The position numbers and the translations under genes are program-made. A stretch of 64,000 nucleotides of DNA, from contig OX595990.1 in assembly GCA_951394045.1 (NCBI GenBank), positions 3,340,549-3,404,548 on the forward strand, written 5' to 3'. The stretch is from Nitzschia sp. DOCU1 (taxonomy: Eukaryota; Bacillariophyta; Bacillariophyceae; Bacillariales; Bacillariaceae). This document shows, one piece after another, positions 19,342-28,747 of this stretch. Positions within the stretch are counted from its first letter, which is position 1, and each line of letters opens with the position of its first letter. Under the pieces are notes generated by a model. The model saw only the letters and a program-made list of their open reading frames with translations, made no database searches and was not told the origin of the DNA.

Positions 19342-20565
19342 ATGCCGAATCCATTTCGATTTCCTTCTCTGGCTGCGTGGGCCGCCCCGGCCGCTGCTGC
19401 TGGTAACGGGTCCAGCAATGATCGCGGCTTTGCCTTTCGTCGCTCCAAAGGTCGTCGACTCTCCGACAGTTCTACGCCTCTGGCCACCTGCACTTACGAT
19501 GCCATGTCAGAAGAAGAGGAGATTCCCTTTGACTGTGACCCCGCTCCCTCGTCAACCCCGTCACCGTCACTAGCGGCAAAGACAAAGCAGATTCAACCAC
19601 TTTTCGCCCCTTCTCCAGAAGCTGTCAGGGACAACGACGACAGCAGTGTGGATAGCCAGCCTGAATGCCCCAGTGGAGACCGCAAACGCAAGCTCAACAG
19701 CAAACAATGCTCTGCGGCTGTTGCGTCCAGACGAGACGATCTCATGCAACCGCGGCGCCTCGAGCCACGAACACCTCCTTCTCTATTTACTTCTCCTCCA
19801 AAGCCGGCAAAGTCCCTACATGACCGCTTTCGAAGTATCTTGGACCGGCCCTTTCAATATTGGCAAGAACTCAACTTGCTGCTCAAGGAAATGTCCCCTG
19901 AATGGACTGCGTATCAACGAGGCCGTATGATTCATCATCTGGTGCACTTTCTAGAGCTCAAGGTCGGACTGGATGAGTATGTGGCGACAGGTCTCTTGCT
20001 TCCAAGTCGGGTAGTGGAGGATGCCTGGAAGGCCTTGGTGCTAGAAACGAGTCTCTACCTTAACGTCACGTATGCCATTCAGGACTTTCATGGCAAGGAA
20101 CGTGAAATGATCCACTATACTTTCTTGCTGAATCGAAAGCTTCCTCCCAAGGAAGCCGAAGATAAGTTGCGGCGTACGCAAACTCTCTTTCACGTCTACT
20201 TCAAAGAAACCATGCCTCTGCACATTGACGATGAGCCGCGAGACCCACCGCCTCCCAGAACCGTGTGTACTAAGCTCAAGCACAGTCCCACCAAGACCAA
20301 CAGCAATACCCCCGTTTTCGGATCGACCCCTACTATGAACTACAGCAATCATTCTTCATCCTCCGCTTCAGAGTCACCTGCGGTTAGTGATGCCATTTTT
20401 GAGTTTTCTTCCCTGAATATCCAGCAGCCGCCCATCACTACCAACAAGTCTGCAGACTTGTCGCCCATGTCGAGCAAGGAAGACCGGACAGCCGAGACGC
20501 AGAGTATGTATTCCTCGTCGGCGGAGGAATCCGAAGGCCTCATGGGTCTGGAGTTAGTGGAGTAA
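19342..20565 (+). CDS. Protein with diverged GRDP/DUF1399-like domain, paralogue of the gene at 12356
   Basis: The protein has 407 residues. Residues 1-160 are Ser/Pro-rich and low complexity. The domain spans about 165-292: FQYWQELNLLLKEMSPEW, HFLELKVGLDEY, VVEDAWKALVLETSLYLN, YAIQDFHGKE and RTQTLFHVYFKETM. Blocks shared with the minus-strand gene at 12356 (LELKV, AWKA, YAIQDFH, RT..LF..Y..ETM) occur in the same order and spacing, which shows the two are paralogues about 6 kb apart in opposite orientation. The last 100 residues are Ser-rich and end in an acidic tail. The WH to WK change is present here too, so it predates the duplication. No biochemical role is assigned. Confidence 0.8.
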   Translation: MPNPFRFPSLAAWAAPAAAAGNGSSNDRGFAFRRSKGRRLSDSSTPLATCTYDAMSEEEEIPFDCDPAPSSTPSPSLAAKTKQIQPLFAPSPEAVRDNDDSSVDSQPECPSGDRKRKLNSKQCSAAVASRRDDLMQPRRLEPRTPPSLFTSPPKPAKSLHDRFRSILDRPFQYWQELNLLLKEMSPEWTAYQRGRMIHHLVHFLELKVGLDEYVATGLLLPSRVVEDAWKALVLETSLYLNVTYAIQDFHGKEREMIHYTFLLNRKLPPKEAEDKLRRTQTLFHVYFKETMPLHIDDEPRDPPPPRTVCTKLKHSPTKTNSNTPVFGSTPTMNYSNHSSSSASESPAVSDAIFEFSSLNIQQPPITTNKSADLSPMSSKEDRTAETQSMYSSSAEESEGLMGLELVE

Positions 20566-21794
20566 GTAAGGATTTGCAACATCTTTGGGGAAGAAGGGGG
20601 ACTAAAAGCGAGCTACTGTTGTACTGCAGCCTTGCGTTCGTTTGGGGGCATTCATATCGGTATTGGGCGTGTGCATACACAACAATTGCATTGGCTGCAA
20701 TTGTTGTAGTACGCTTTTACCGGAAGATAGACGATTAACTGCTAGTTAGTAGTAGAGCAAGGAGATTTGAACTACTACTAGCTACTACATGTGGGGGCAC
20801 GCGGGAGAGCTCTACTAGTAGACAAGCCAGCACCAGAACAACATCAACAACGTTAGTGAACACGAAAGAAGAGCACGTCGTCTACTGGTTGCGGCACTCT
20901 TTACCTATTATCATAGTCCTACCGGCAAGTTACTTCAGCTATTCCACAGTACTATCATAGTTGCAACCGATCCCATAGGCGTCGTTAAAAAGCGGGGGCA
21001 GAATCAAAACCCTTTGAGGGGTTCGCCATTTCGTCGCTTTTGGTTTTCGTGGAAAGAAGAGGAGGCCGTAGTGGAGCCAAGTGCGTTGCCTCGGTCGGAG
21101 CGTCGTTTACCACTACTCTAGTTTGTATGATTAGTGCCATAGCCTCAACGAGCAAGATCGGGCTTCTCTGTTTCCCAGTTGTCGTCTATGGGCTCGAGGA
21201 AGTTCAGAAACTACATGTAGTAGAAATAGCAGACGACTTTTCTTGCTCCGGTAGGAAAAGACTTGGCTTGCGCACGAGGATCCTTTTTACTAACGATGGC
21301 ATTGAGCAGAAAATCATGATTCCTGATGTCGCGGGGGCAGATCTAAGCACCAGTTGCCATTGCCGCGCCTCGTCGAACCACCAGAATGGTGCAACAATAC
21401 TTGAAAGGAAACAACAAAGATAGCGTCTTGCTCGAAGTTGAAAGGTATAGTAGATAACCTATATAAAGTATTATAGATTGTTCGTTTCGAGTTGAAACCA
21501 TCATGGTAGAAAGTAGTAATAGAAGAAATGAATTCAGGAAAGAAGAATGCAGCGGAATGAATCCGGCAAACGGCCGTAGTACACGCCGTTGGCAGCGCCA
21601 GAGCCATGAAAAGAGTAAAGGAATGGAGGAAGAAGCAAGAAGGGCCGCTGCCCATGTACGAGTACGTATTCTTGCTGGTCGTCCTTTTCTGCAGTAATAG
21701 GATCCTTACATCCAAGCTCCGGGGTAGTAGATTGGGTTGGGAAGATGATGGTTCGTGCCTCTCGAGTCGCCCATCTAGGCATGAGCTGCTGTAT
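20566..21794. other. Intergenic, hairpin and CTAG-rich DNA
   Basis: Contains a 12-bp-stem hairpin just after the gene (separate entry) and TAGTAG/CTACTA runs at 20728-20825. Open frames at 21040-21423 (plus) and 21314-21973 (minus) have no recognisable domain and poor codon character. Confidence 0.4.
20679..20707. repeat. Small inverted repeat 3' of the gene
   Basis: Perfect 12-bp arms (20679-20690 and 20696-20707) with a 5-nt loop lie about 115 bp after a stop codon. It is probably in the 3' UTR or downstream flank; its function is unknown. Confidence 0.6.
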
Positions 21795-22397
21795 TTATAT
21801 CGATATTCCATGCATGGCAGCCATAAACGAGGCCTCCAAGGACGGTTTTTGTTGATGACATGCCGCCGCGCATCGTTGAACCGTTCCGGCTGGTACGTTA
21901 CAGTGCTGCGCTTGAACGGCTTGTTGGTGCTGTTGTTGTAGTTCCTTTTGTACCTGATGATTGTGATGGACAACTTTACCGCTTAGAAACTTTGGAATTT
22001 CGATCATATAAGAACGCTCCTGGGGAGTTCGAGCAACGCTTTCCGGCGGCGTCACTAACACCCCCATTGTTTCACCATTAGAGTGGTTGGTGACTGCATA
22101 TAGAATGGGATTGTGGGCAGTAGCCCATGAGCTCATGACAACCCACACCAGAAAGACAACACTAGCCACTACCACAATAACAGCTCTGAGAAAACTGATA
22201 TTATTGGTGCGACGTTTGGCACTTTCTTTGCGTAATACTCGTTCGAAATCTCCCACCGGCATCACAGAAATTACCGGTGGACTTGGACTCTTCTTCCAGG
22301 AAGATGACGGTGACTGGGGAGGAGTGGTGAGGGACGAAGATGTCTCCATATCAGCATCCGCCTCCTCTGAGGCAAAAGTAAAAGTAGAATGGATCAT
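21795..22397 (-). CDS. Hypothetical single-pass membrane protein, Gln-rich tail
   Basis: The frame extends upstream only by a TTG codon; ATG at 22397 gives 200 residues. Residues 17-45 are Ser/Pro-rich. FERVLRKESAKRRTNN (51-66) is a basic membrane-proximal stretch and 70-90 is one transmembrane helix (FLRAVIVVVASVVFLVWVV). The distal part holds TPPESVARTPQERSY and a Gln-rich run (QKELQQQHQQAVQAQ) with a few Cys residues. The basic side before the helix suggests the N-terminus is cytosolic. No family is recognised. The gene is divergent from the dienelactone hydrolase at 23010. Confidence 0.55.
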   Translation of the reverse strand: MIHSTFTFASEEADADMETSSSLTTPPQSPSSSWKKSPSPPVISVMPVGDFERVLRKESAKRRTNNISFLRAVIVVVASVVFLVWVVMSSWATAHNPILYAVTNHSNGETMGVLVTPPESVARTPQERSYMIEIPKFLSGKVVHHNHQVQKELQQQHQQAVQAQHCNVPAGTVQRCAAACHQQKPSLEASFMAAMHGISI

Positions 22398-23009
22398 GAT
22401 TCTCACAACAACAATAAGGTCACAAGTAAAAGGATTTGACAAGTTCGCTTGGGTTCTGCCGTAACAAAGTGTGAAGCGAAGCAAAACGTTTAACCGGTTC
22501 GTCTAGAAGAGGTGCCCATCGTGCCCAAGAAGTTCCTTCTTTTGCGTTGAAACGTATCTCTCACAACGACGAACAACTGGCTAAAATGGCGGGAAAACAA
22601 CCAATGATACGCCTTGGAGAGATGTCAAAGAATTTTTCGTAGAATTCAACGACACAAATCGCCCTACGCTGGCCCAACTATCTGATAAATGAGAGGCAGG
22701 GGGCAATACCTCCGCTGGAAGAACGCGAACTATTGCGTCTACCTAAAAGCATTACCGTTCTTAGGGTGGGTTCTTTATGACTGACATCAATTATCCCCAG
22801 TCAAAACGCCCAATGAAGAATCGGTATTGAATTCACAGAACTATTAATTAATGTTTGAGTTATGTGGCTGAAACAAATGCCACGTGTCCATTCAAGGTGC
22901 GCCCAAAGAAAGAAGCGCGCGCGATGAATGAATGAGTCAGAAGAAGGACAGACGAAAAAGATATCTTTTGGTGTCGGGAATCCAAGATTCTCGTTCTGCA
23001 CAAACGACA
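22398..23009. promoter_or_regulatory. Divergent intergenic region
   Basis: Separates the starts of a minus-strand and a plus-strand gene. The frame of the hydrolase extends upstream to an ATG at 22932, but the downstream ATG fits better. No other signal was recognised. Confidence 0.35.
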
Positions 23010-23900
23010 ATGGCGTGGTTCCCTAGCTTTTTCCTGCTCTGCCATTGCCTGTTATTCTTTCTCACGTCTGGATTCACTACATTGGCCATGTCTTCATCGT
23101 CTGGTGCTGCTGATGGAGGTGGTGGTTCTTGCTGCCCACCAGGTTCTCACGGAGCTCCACCTCCTGGCTTGTTTGACCAAGACCCTAAAGGATCGTTCAT
23201 TACCGTGGCCGAGTCCACTACCAAGACTCCTTGCTACTACACTCCACCTCCTCCTTCTGTCAAAAGTACCAAATCCATGATTCTTTTTCCAGATATTTGG
23301 GGATTTCAATCTCGCATTCTCAAAATCGCTGATTGGTTAGCCGCCGAAGCTCAATGTCATGTCCTCGTTTGCGATTTCTTTCGTGGGGAAACCAAAGACG
23401 ATCATGCCGACATGGCCAAGTGGTTTGCTAGTGTCCCTTACGAACCCGTGGTTGCCAATGACGTTGACGCTTGTATGGAATTTCTAAAGGCAAAGGGAGT
23501 TACAGACTTTGGTGCCATGGGATTTTGTTGGGGGGGATGGGCGATTGCCAAAACATGCACGACTATAAAATGGAATTGCATTGTTATTCCTCATCCTAGT
23601 TTTCGAATTGAGGCTTGGATCTTTGGTGGTAACGATGTGGAATTGATGCAAAGTATGCTGGCCCAGTGTCCCGCCGTCTTGCTTATGCCTGCTGGCAACG
23701 ATCCACCTTATATCAAACCGGACAGCGACGAATTTTCTCATGCTATCGTAGTGGGCAATACAAAAAGCAAAAGTATTCCTTTTCCGGATATGGCCCATGG
23801 ATGGACGACTCGTGGAGACATGGAAGCCGATCCAAAACTGAAACGCGATGTCGACGCGGCGCTGCAACATACTTTGGAGTGTATCAAGGCCAATCTCTAA
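23010..23900 (+). CDS. Dienelactone hydrolase family protein, secretory or plastid N-terminus
   Basis: Starting at ATG 23010 gives 296 residues with an N-terminal hydrophobic signal (FFLLCHCLLFFLTSGFTTLA). The in-frame ATG at 22932 would place 26 polar residues before it and is less likely. A Cys/Pro-rich segment CCPPGSHGAPPPG (41-53) is typical of this subgroup. Core features are MILFPDIWGF (90-99), the nucleophile elbow GFCWGG with Cys173, an acidic member in PAGNDPPY, and a His in FPDMAHGW. Cys-Asp-His is the dienelactone hydrolase triad. These enzymes hydrolyse lactones or carboxyl esters; the natural substrate of the eukaryotic members is mostly unknown. The length is normal. Confidence 0.9.
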   Translation: MAWFPSFFLLCHCLLFFLTSGFTTLAMSSSSGAADGGGGSCCPPGSHGAPPPGLFDQDPKGSFITVAESTTKTPCYYTPPPPSVKSTKSMILFPDIWGFQSRILKIADWLAAEAQCHVLVCDFFRGETKDDHADMAKWFASVPYEPVVANDVDACMEFLKAKGVTDFGAMGFCWGGWAIAKTCTTIKWNCIVIPHPSFRIEAWIFGGNDVELMQSMLAQCPAVLLMPAGNDPPYIKPDSDEFSHAIVVGNTKSKSIPFPDMAHGWTTRGDMEADPKLKRDVDAALQHTLECIKANL

Positions 23901-24671
23901 TCGAGTCTATCGGCGACAACTTTGAAAAAGACGACAATGACGCCACGGCGACAATCATTTGGGGGTTGTCAGGAATGATGGTATTGTGACTGGTGACGAA
24001 CGTAAATACATCGACATTATGCTGAACTTTCATCACCAAGTTGTAAACCACAAAAAGTAGGTACCGCAAGTAGAGTTATTTACTCGCTATAACCCTTTGT
24101 TGGTGTCAAGAAAGCCTCCGCGCCTCGCTAGTAGTAATAGTTACAAAGTACAATTGCAACTTTTCCACTAGGTACGATGCTATTACTAGCTAGCTAAAGG
24201 AACTCGTCTTCGATCGCCGAGTACTACTAGTAGCTAGTTTCTAGTGTAACGGGGGCGGATAGAGCGCGCACTCTTTCTTCTTTCGCTACTATAATCGCTA
24301 GCTAGTTGAATGGCATTGCCTCTCGCTAGTACTACTACTAGTTGCTAGAGTAAAGTAGAGGTCTGATCGCTACTACTAGCTTCGTTTCCCGTGGCTATAG
24401 AGCAGTGCCTCTCCCTATTCGTATCATTCATGCCGACGTACCATAGCGCGCGCATAGTGGAACGCTCCGCGCACGTGCCGCCATCGCGACAAAATGACCG
24501 TTCCACCACTTATTTTCGTGCCATCTCTCTCGTCGGTCGTCGTCATCCATCGATCTCATCGAATCTGCTGGTCGACCATGATGACAATGCTGCCCCATCA
24601 TTGATGTCAATCACCACCACCACCATCATCACCCCTAGGCAACACCATTCACCAGCCTTCCTGTCTAAGTA
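23901..24671. other. Intergenic, rich in CTAGTAG-type tracts
   Basis: Dense short runs built from CTAG, TAGTAG and CTACTA occur at about 24128-24385. The 90-codon plus-strand frame at 24391-24672 ends at the next gene and may be 5' UTR. Confidence 0.4.
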
Positions 24672-26489
24672 ATGATAAATACTCTCCGATCCAGCAGCAT
24701 GCCTCTTTCGATACGTCATCCTCATTCCTCCTCCAATAAACCGCCCAAACTCGTATCGATTCAATCTCTGCTGACACATGGCATCTTTGGATTGATTTGC
24801 TTTTATCTTGGGTTACTAGTAGGAATGAGTGGAAGCAGCAGCATTACTACGGACTGCCCACCTTCTCTACGGTCATCATCTTCGAATCTACGTCCCCCTG
24901 AATCGGACGCCACAACGTCAACAATGAATCAAACCACGTCTTTTCCTTCGACCTTGTCAAGCATGTTTACTAGTTATACGACGGTATCCCGAATCGATTT
25001 GAATAACGTGCTAGAAGTCGGTGTTCCCTTGGATGATTCTCGACCAGGAGCCGAACAAGCCTTGATCTTGTACACGTCGCCTCGCAGTGAACCTCTGCGG
25101 ACAGCTACAGCAGGGGACGCGTTGCAAAATTGTCGCACTGTCAAATTACTACTCATGAATACTGCCCCACAACATGCCGTGCCGGAATGTTTAGCGATTT
25201 TACCACAATGGGAATCCTATCATGTTCATAAATTTATGCGTTTGCCAGCTCAAGGCGGCATTGATCCCAAAGCACCCTTGCGCTATGTCAGTCGATCGCA
25301 TGATGCCAAGGGACATTATACGGCCGTACCCGATTATGAACGACACGTCAAACCTTCCTATGATGCACTCGTGGAATATTTACAACACTTGGAGAGCGTC
25401 TTGGACGAACTCAAGCCTTTATTGCAAGCATTGGTGGATCGATCCAATCATGCCCCAAACTCGAAAACGATCATTGTCCAAGTTTGCAACTATGGTCAAG
25501 TCGAACTCTTTCATAACTACTTGTGCAATGCCAAAGCGAAAGGATTGGATACGTCCCGCATCTTTTTATTTGCCACAGACCAGAAAACGTTTGAGTTGTG
25601 TCAATCCCTGGGTATATCGGCGTATTATAATGCCTTGATTTTTGGTGACATGCCGGAACAAGCCGCACGTGGTTATGGGGATCGTATCTTTACCAAAATG
25701 ATGATGGCCAAGGTCTATTGTGTTCACCTAGTGTTAACGGCAGGATACAATGTCTTGTTTCAAGATGTGGACATGGTATGGTACAAGGATCCATTACCCT
25801 ACTTGGAATCGGCCGAATTACAAGAATGGGATCTCATGTTTCAAGATGATGGAGCACGATCCGTTCGATATGCACCCTACTCGCCCAATACTGGTACGTG
25901 TTCGTTGTCATGGGCAGATTGTAAAGGTGACATTCAACCATCTAACTCTTTTTTCTGGGCAGGCTTTTATTTTGTGAGATACTCGCCAGAAACCTTGTAC
26001 TTTTTTGGAATGCTGTTAAAGTCGGGGGATAACATTGCCAAGACGACCAGTCATCAAGCGGCATTGACGGCCCTATTGAATGAACATGCCAGTTGGAAAG
26101 GACTTCGTGTCAAGGTATGGAAACGAGGAGAAACCAATCCGTTTCCAGGGGGGCATGAATATCATCGCTATAAAGACTTGATGAAACGCATCTTGAAGAA
26201 AAACAAGCATGATTTGGCACTCCGCAAGGGCGAAACCGTACGCGAGGATTTTCAAAGTGAATTGCAAGTGGAACCTTATCTATTTCACATGTCTTGGACG
26301 AAAAACAAGGACAATAAGAAATTGTACTTTCAACAAATGGGAGAATGGTATTTGAAAGAAGGTTGTTTGACGGGATGGGATTGTTGTTTGGCAGAACCCA
26401 AAATTACATGTCATTATCGGGATAAACCCTCGATTGTGTCATGCAAGGATTCTCGACCGATTGATGCAGGTCGACCCAGTTTTTGGTAA
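24672..26489 (+). CDS. Type II membrane glycosyltransferase, nucleotide-diphospho-sugar transferase type
   Basis: The protein has 605 residues; Met10 is an alternative start. A transmembrane anchor at about 34-53 (HGIFGLICFYLGLLVGM) follows a polar N-terminus, giving type II Golgi topology. After a Ser/Thr-rich stem, the catalytic domain contains IIVQVCNYGQVELFHNYLCN, then MMMAKVYCVHLVLTAGY and QDVDMVWYKDPLPYL, where Asp365-x-Asp367 is the metal-binding DxD. The MA(K)..V...L..G..V...D.D..W.+DP pattern is diagnostic of PF03407-type nucleotide-diphospho-sugar transferases, related to plant RRA/XGD1-like and alga glycosyltransferases. The C-terminal half has several Cys and HMSWTKNK. The sugar donor and acceptor are unknown. 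Location in the Golgi lumen is inferred. Confidence 0.9.
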   Translation: MINTLRSSSMPLSIRHPHSSSNKPPKLVSIQSLLTHGIFGLICFYLGLLVGMSGSSSITTDCPPSLRSSSSNLRPPESDATTSTMNQTTSFPSTLSSMFTSYTTVSRIDLNNVLEVGVPLDDSRPGAEQALILYTSPRSEPLRTATAGDALQNCRTVKLLLMNTAPQHAVPECLAILPQWESYHVHKFMRLPAQGGIDPKAPLRYVSRSHDAKGHYTAVPDYERHVKPSYDALVEYLQHLESVLDELKPLLQALVDRSNHAPNSKTIIVQVCNYGQVELFHNYLCNAKAKGLDTSRIFLFATDQKTFELCQSLGISAYYNALIFGDMPEQAARGYGDRIFTKMMMAKVYCVHLVLTAGYNVLFQDVDMVWYKDPLPYLESAELQEWDLMFQDDGARSVRYAPYSPNTGTCSLSWADCKGDIQPSNSFFWAGFYFVRYSPETLYFFGMLLKSGDNIAKTTSHQAALTALLNEHASWKGLRVKVWKRGETNPFPGGHEYHRYKDLMKRILKKNKHDLALRKGETVREDFQSELQVEPYLFHMSWTKNKDNKKLYFQQMGEWYLKEGCLTGWDCCLAEPKITCHYRDKPSIVSCKDSRPIDAGRPSFW

Positions 26490-27145
26490 TACACTGCTGA
26501 TAGTAGTAATAGTCCAAGTAACTAACTAGCAGCTAGTGTTTTGAACATGTGACAGCCTAGTAGTAGACTTTGGGTCGTAGATAGTTTGAGCTTCTCGCGT
26601 GTGTCGCTCGTTCGATGATGGTCATGCGGCGCGTCTGTTCTTGCTTGCTAGTAGTAGGTAGTAGTAGGCAGCAGTAATGGTTCTTCGTCGAGAGAGTGGT
26701 GGCGTGGGGCGGGGCTGCCGTTCTTCTTGTTATATCGAGTCCCAAACTCCAGCCACCACTCGTCCTACCACCAGGTCCACTCAATTAGCTAGTAACGAAT
26801 GAACGATTCGTACGGCAGTCCAAGAACAATGGAAGAAGAATGAAGCTGTCCGTACCACCCAGCAGGTGCTGGTGTCTGATGAATCAGCTTCATGCATCAT
26901 CATGTCCACCCGCAGATGCATCATTGGTGATACTAGAACGCCTGCTAATCTATTCAAGAACAATTAAGTAGTAGTCTTATACTATGCAAGAATTGTGATT
27001 GGGCTTAACGTCGTGCAGTGTTCTTGTGTTAGAAAATGCCACTAGCATCGTGTTGAAAAAATGGTGTAGCTCAAGAACGCGTCGTCGTACAGTAGTAGTC
27101 GCTCGTGGTCGCAGTTTGGGTGGAGATGCTGCTTGATCATCATCC
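26490..27145. other. Intergenic, no gene recognised
   Basis: Short TAGTAGTAG/CTAGCTAG runs occur at 26493-26665. No convincing frame lies between the glycosyltransferase stop and the end of the HSF homology at 27146. Confidence 0.4.
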
Positions 27146-28747
27146 TCATAAATCGGTAAGGAAAGATACTTTTGTCGCCATACCAACAAAAGGCCTTGGC
27201 TCAAACAACCATTCTGGTTCAAGCTCGTCTTCGGCTGTCATCAGGAGAAGCCCCAGGTCGTCATCGTGAACTGGCTAGTAGGGTAGTACGCCGAGAGCGC
27301 CGGTGCTGGGTGGAAGAAGACGGCGGCAGCATTACGACGATAACTCTCGGAGCCTCCGATGAAGGTGTCGTGGAGATGGTACGAGGACAGCGAGGTGTGA
27401 GAATTGGCTTCAATTTCTTCCGGAATTAAGAAGACGTTCGTCGTACTAGTAATACTGTTGTTGGTTGCCATCCCCGTGGTCGTCCTCTTCATTCTCATGG
27501 TGGCGGTACATAGCCCCAGCGTGCTGTCGAGCGGGAGATTTCCTGGTGGTGAGTGTTGCAAGATTGCTGCGGCACCAGCACCACCAGCACCAGATGCCAT
27601 CCACTGGAGCTGTTCTTGCTGCTGCTGCTGGTGGTGGTGGAGGAGGTGGTGGGGAGGAAACCAATCGATCATTCTCGTGCTTGTTGCAGGAACAGAAGAA
27701 GCTGCTGGTGATAATTGTTTGCAACAAGAACGACGACGAATGGTCGAACGTCGCAAAGAAATAGCCCAACAGCATGTGCTTTGTTTGTAGCAGTACTCCT
27801 CATAGAGCAAGAGCCAGTAGTGGCGGTCGTAGTCGCAGTTGTTGCAGCCGCAGAGCAGGAGGAAAGAGGAGGACTGCCCGTCGAGGAGACTGCGGCTGGT
27901 GGTGATGTTGGCGTGGTGGTGGTGTGCAGAAGTCCTCGGGGCGGGCTTGTTCCCTTGATTTTCTCTCGAACCATCCCTTTGCAAAGCTCTTTCTTCCCTT
28001 TCACAAAATGAGTGTGAAAATCTGGAGCAAATTTGGAGCGAGCACGGAAGAAACTACTATGAGAAGATTGATCTTTGTCGTCAATTTCTTGCGCGGGAAG
28101 AAGGATCAAAGAATGCATAATAATAACAACAAAAGCAAACAACAACACAAGGAGGACCTCGTTCCATGCTGCTCGTCGTCCCAGTGGTGGTGCTGTCCAC
28201 CCTCTGCCGTATCCTTTGTACCACGAAAATCGCATGCTCACCATCGCCGTTAGTAGTACTTACAGTAGCCTTTATCCGGTCCTTGGCTGATACAAGAAGA
28301 AAACCCCCAGATGTTGACTATAGGCGGCGGGAGACAACAGCAGCAAGCAAGGAAGAAGATTAGTAGACATTTACGACCATAGGCCGAATAGCAGAACGAA
28401 AGTGGTGCACAGCACTATGCCGGGCGGGAACCCCCCGCCTACTAAGCGCTGATTGTTCTACTAGTAGTATCCCTTTTTTACTCACGTTGTTTTACGAAGC
28501 TCTTGTATTTCGATTGCTTGTTGATGAAGCGAGGAAGAATTTTCGCCATGAACTTTTGTTTGTGGTGTACTTTGAAGCATCGGCCGCTAGGAGCCCAAGC
28601 TACAGTATCCGATTCGTCGTTCTTTCCCCCCGAATCGTCCAACAAGTCATGGAGAAGCACAGGCAAGAGCGACTTTTCGATTTGTTCGTTCTTCTGCTGC
28701 CGCTGCTGGTGCTGCTTCTGCTGCGAGGACAAGGCTGCCATCACCAT
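27146..28747 (-). CDS. HSF-type transcription factor, copy 1; last exon out of frame with copy 2
   Basis: Three exons can be placed. Exon 1 is 28747-28486 (87 codons plus 1 base, donor GTGAGT). Exon 2 is 28317-28264 (acceptor CTATAG, donor GTAAGT). Exon 3 starts at 28021 after CTCCAG. Joined, they give a complete HSF DNA-binding domain: IEKSLLPVLLHDLL, WAPSGRCFKVHHKQKF, KSFVKQ/LNIWGF, then QGPDKGYYFHTHFVKG. Read directly, exon 3 stops at 27669 (222 residues in all). Homology to the tandem copy resumes in another frame (DWFPPHH near 27665-27640) and again at the very end (RPFVGMATKVSF, stop 27146-27148). The distance between GLFLCD and the DW motif is 83 nt here against 87 in copy 2. So the transactivation part is frameshifted, or further introns exist. 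The DNA-binding half is intact. Confidence 0.75.

Noticed and set aside
22932..23009. Upstream ATG for the dienelactone hydrolase
   Set aside because: It adds 26 polar residues before a clear signal peptide. The start at 23010 is more plausible, although not proven.
27241..27984. 247-codon minus-strand frame as its own gene
   Set aside because: It is the shifted continuation of the last exon of HSF copy 1, with DW(F)PPHH matching copy 2, and it begins inside that exon.
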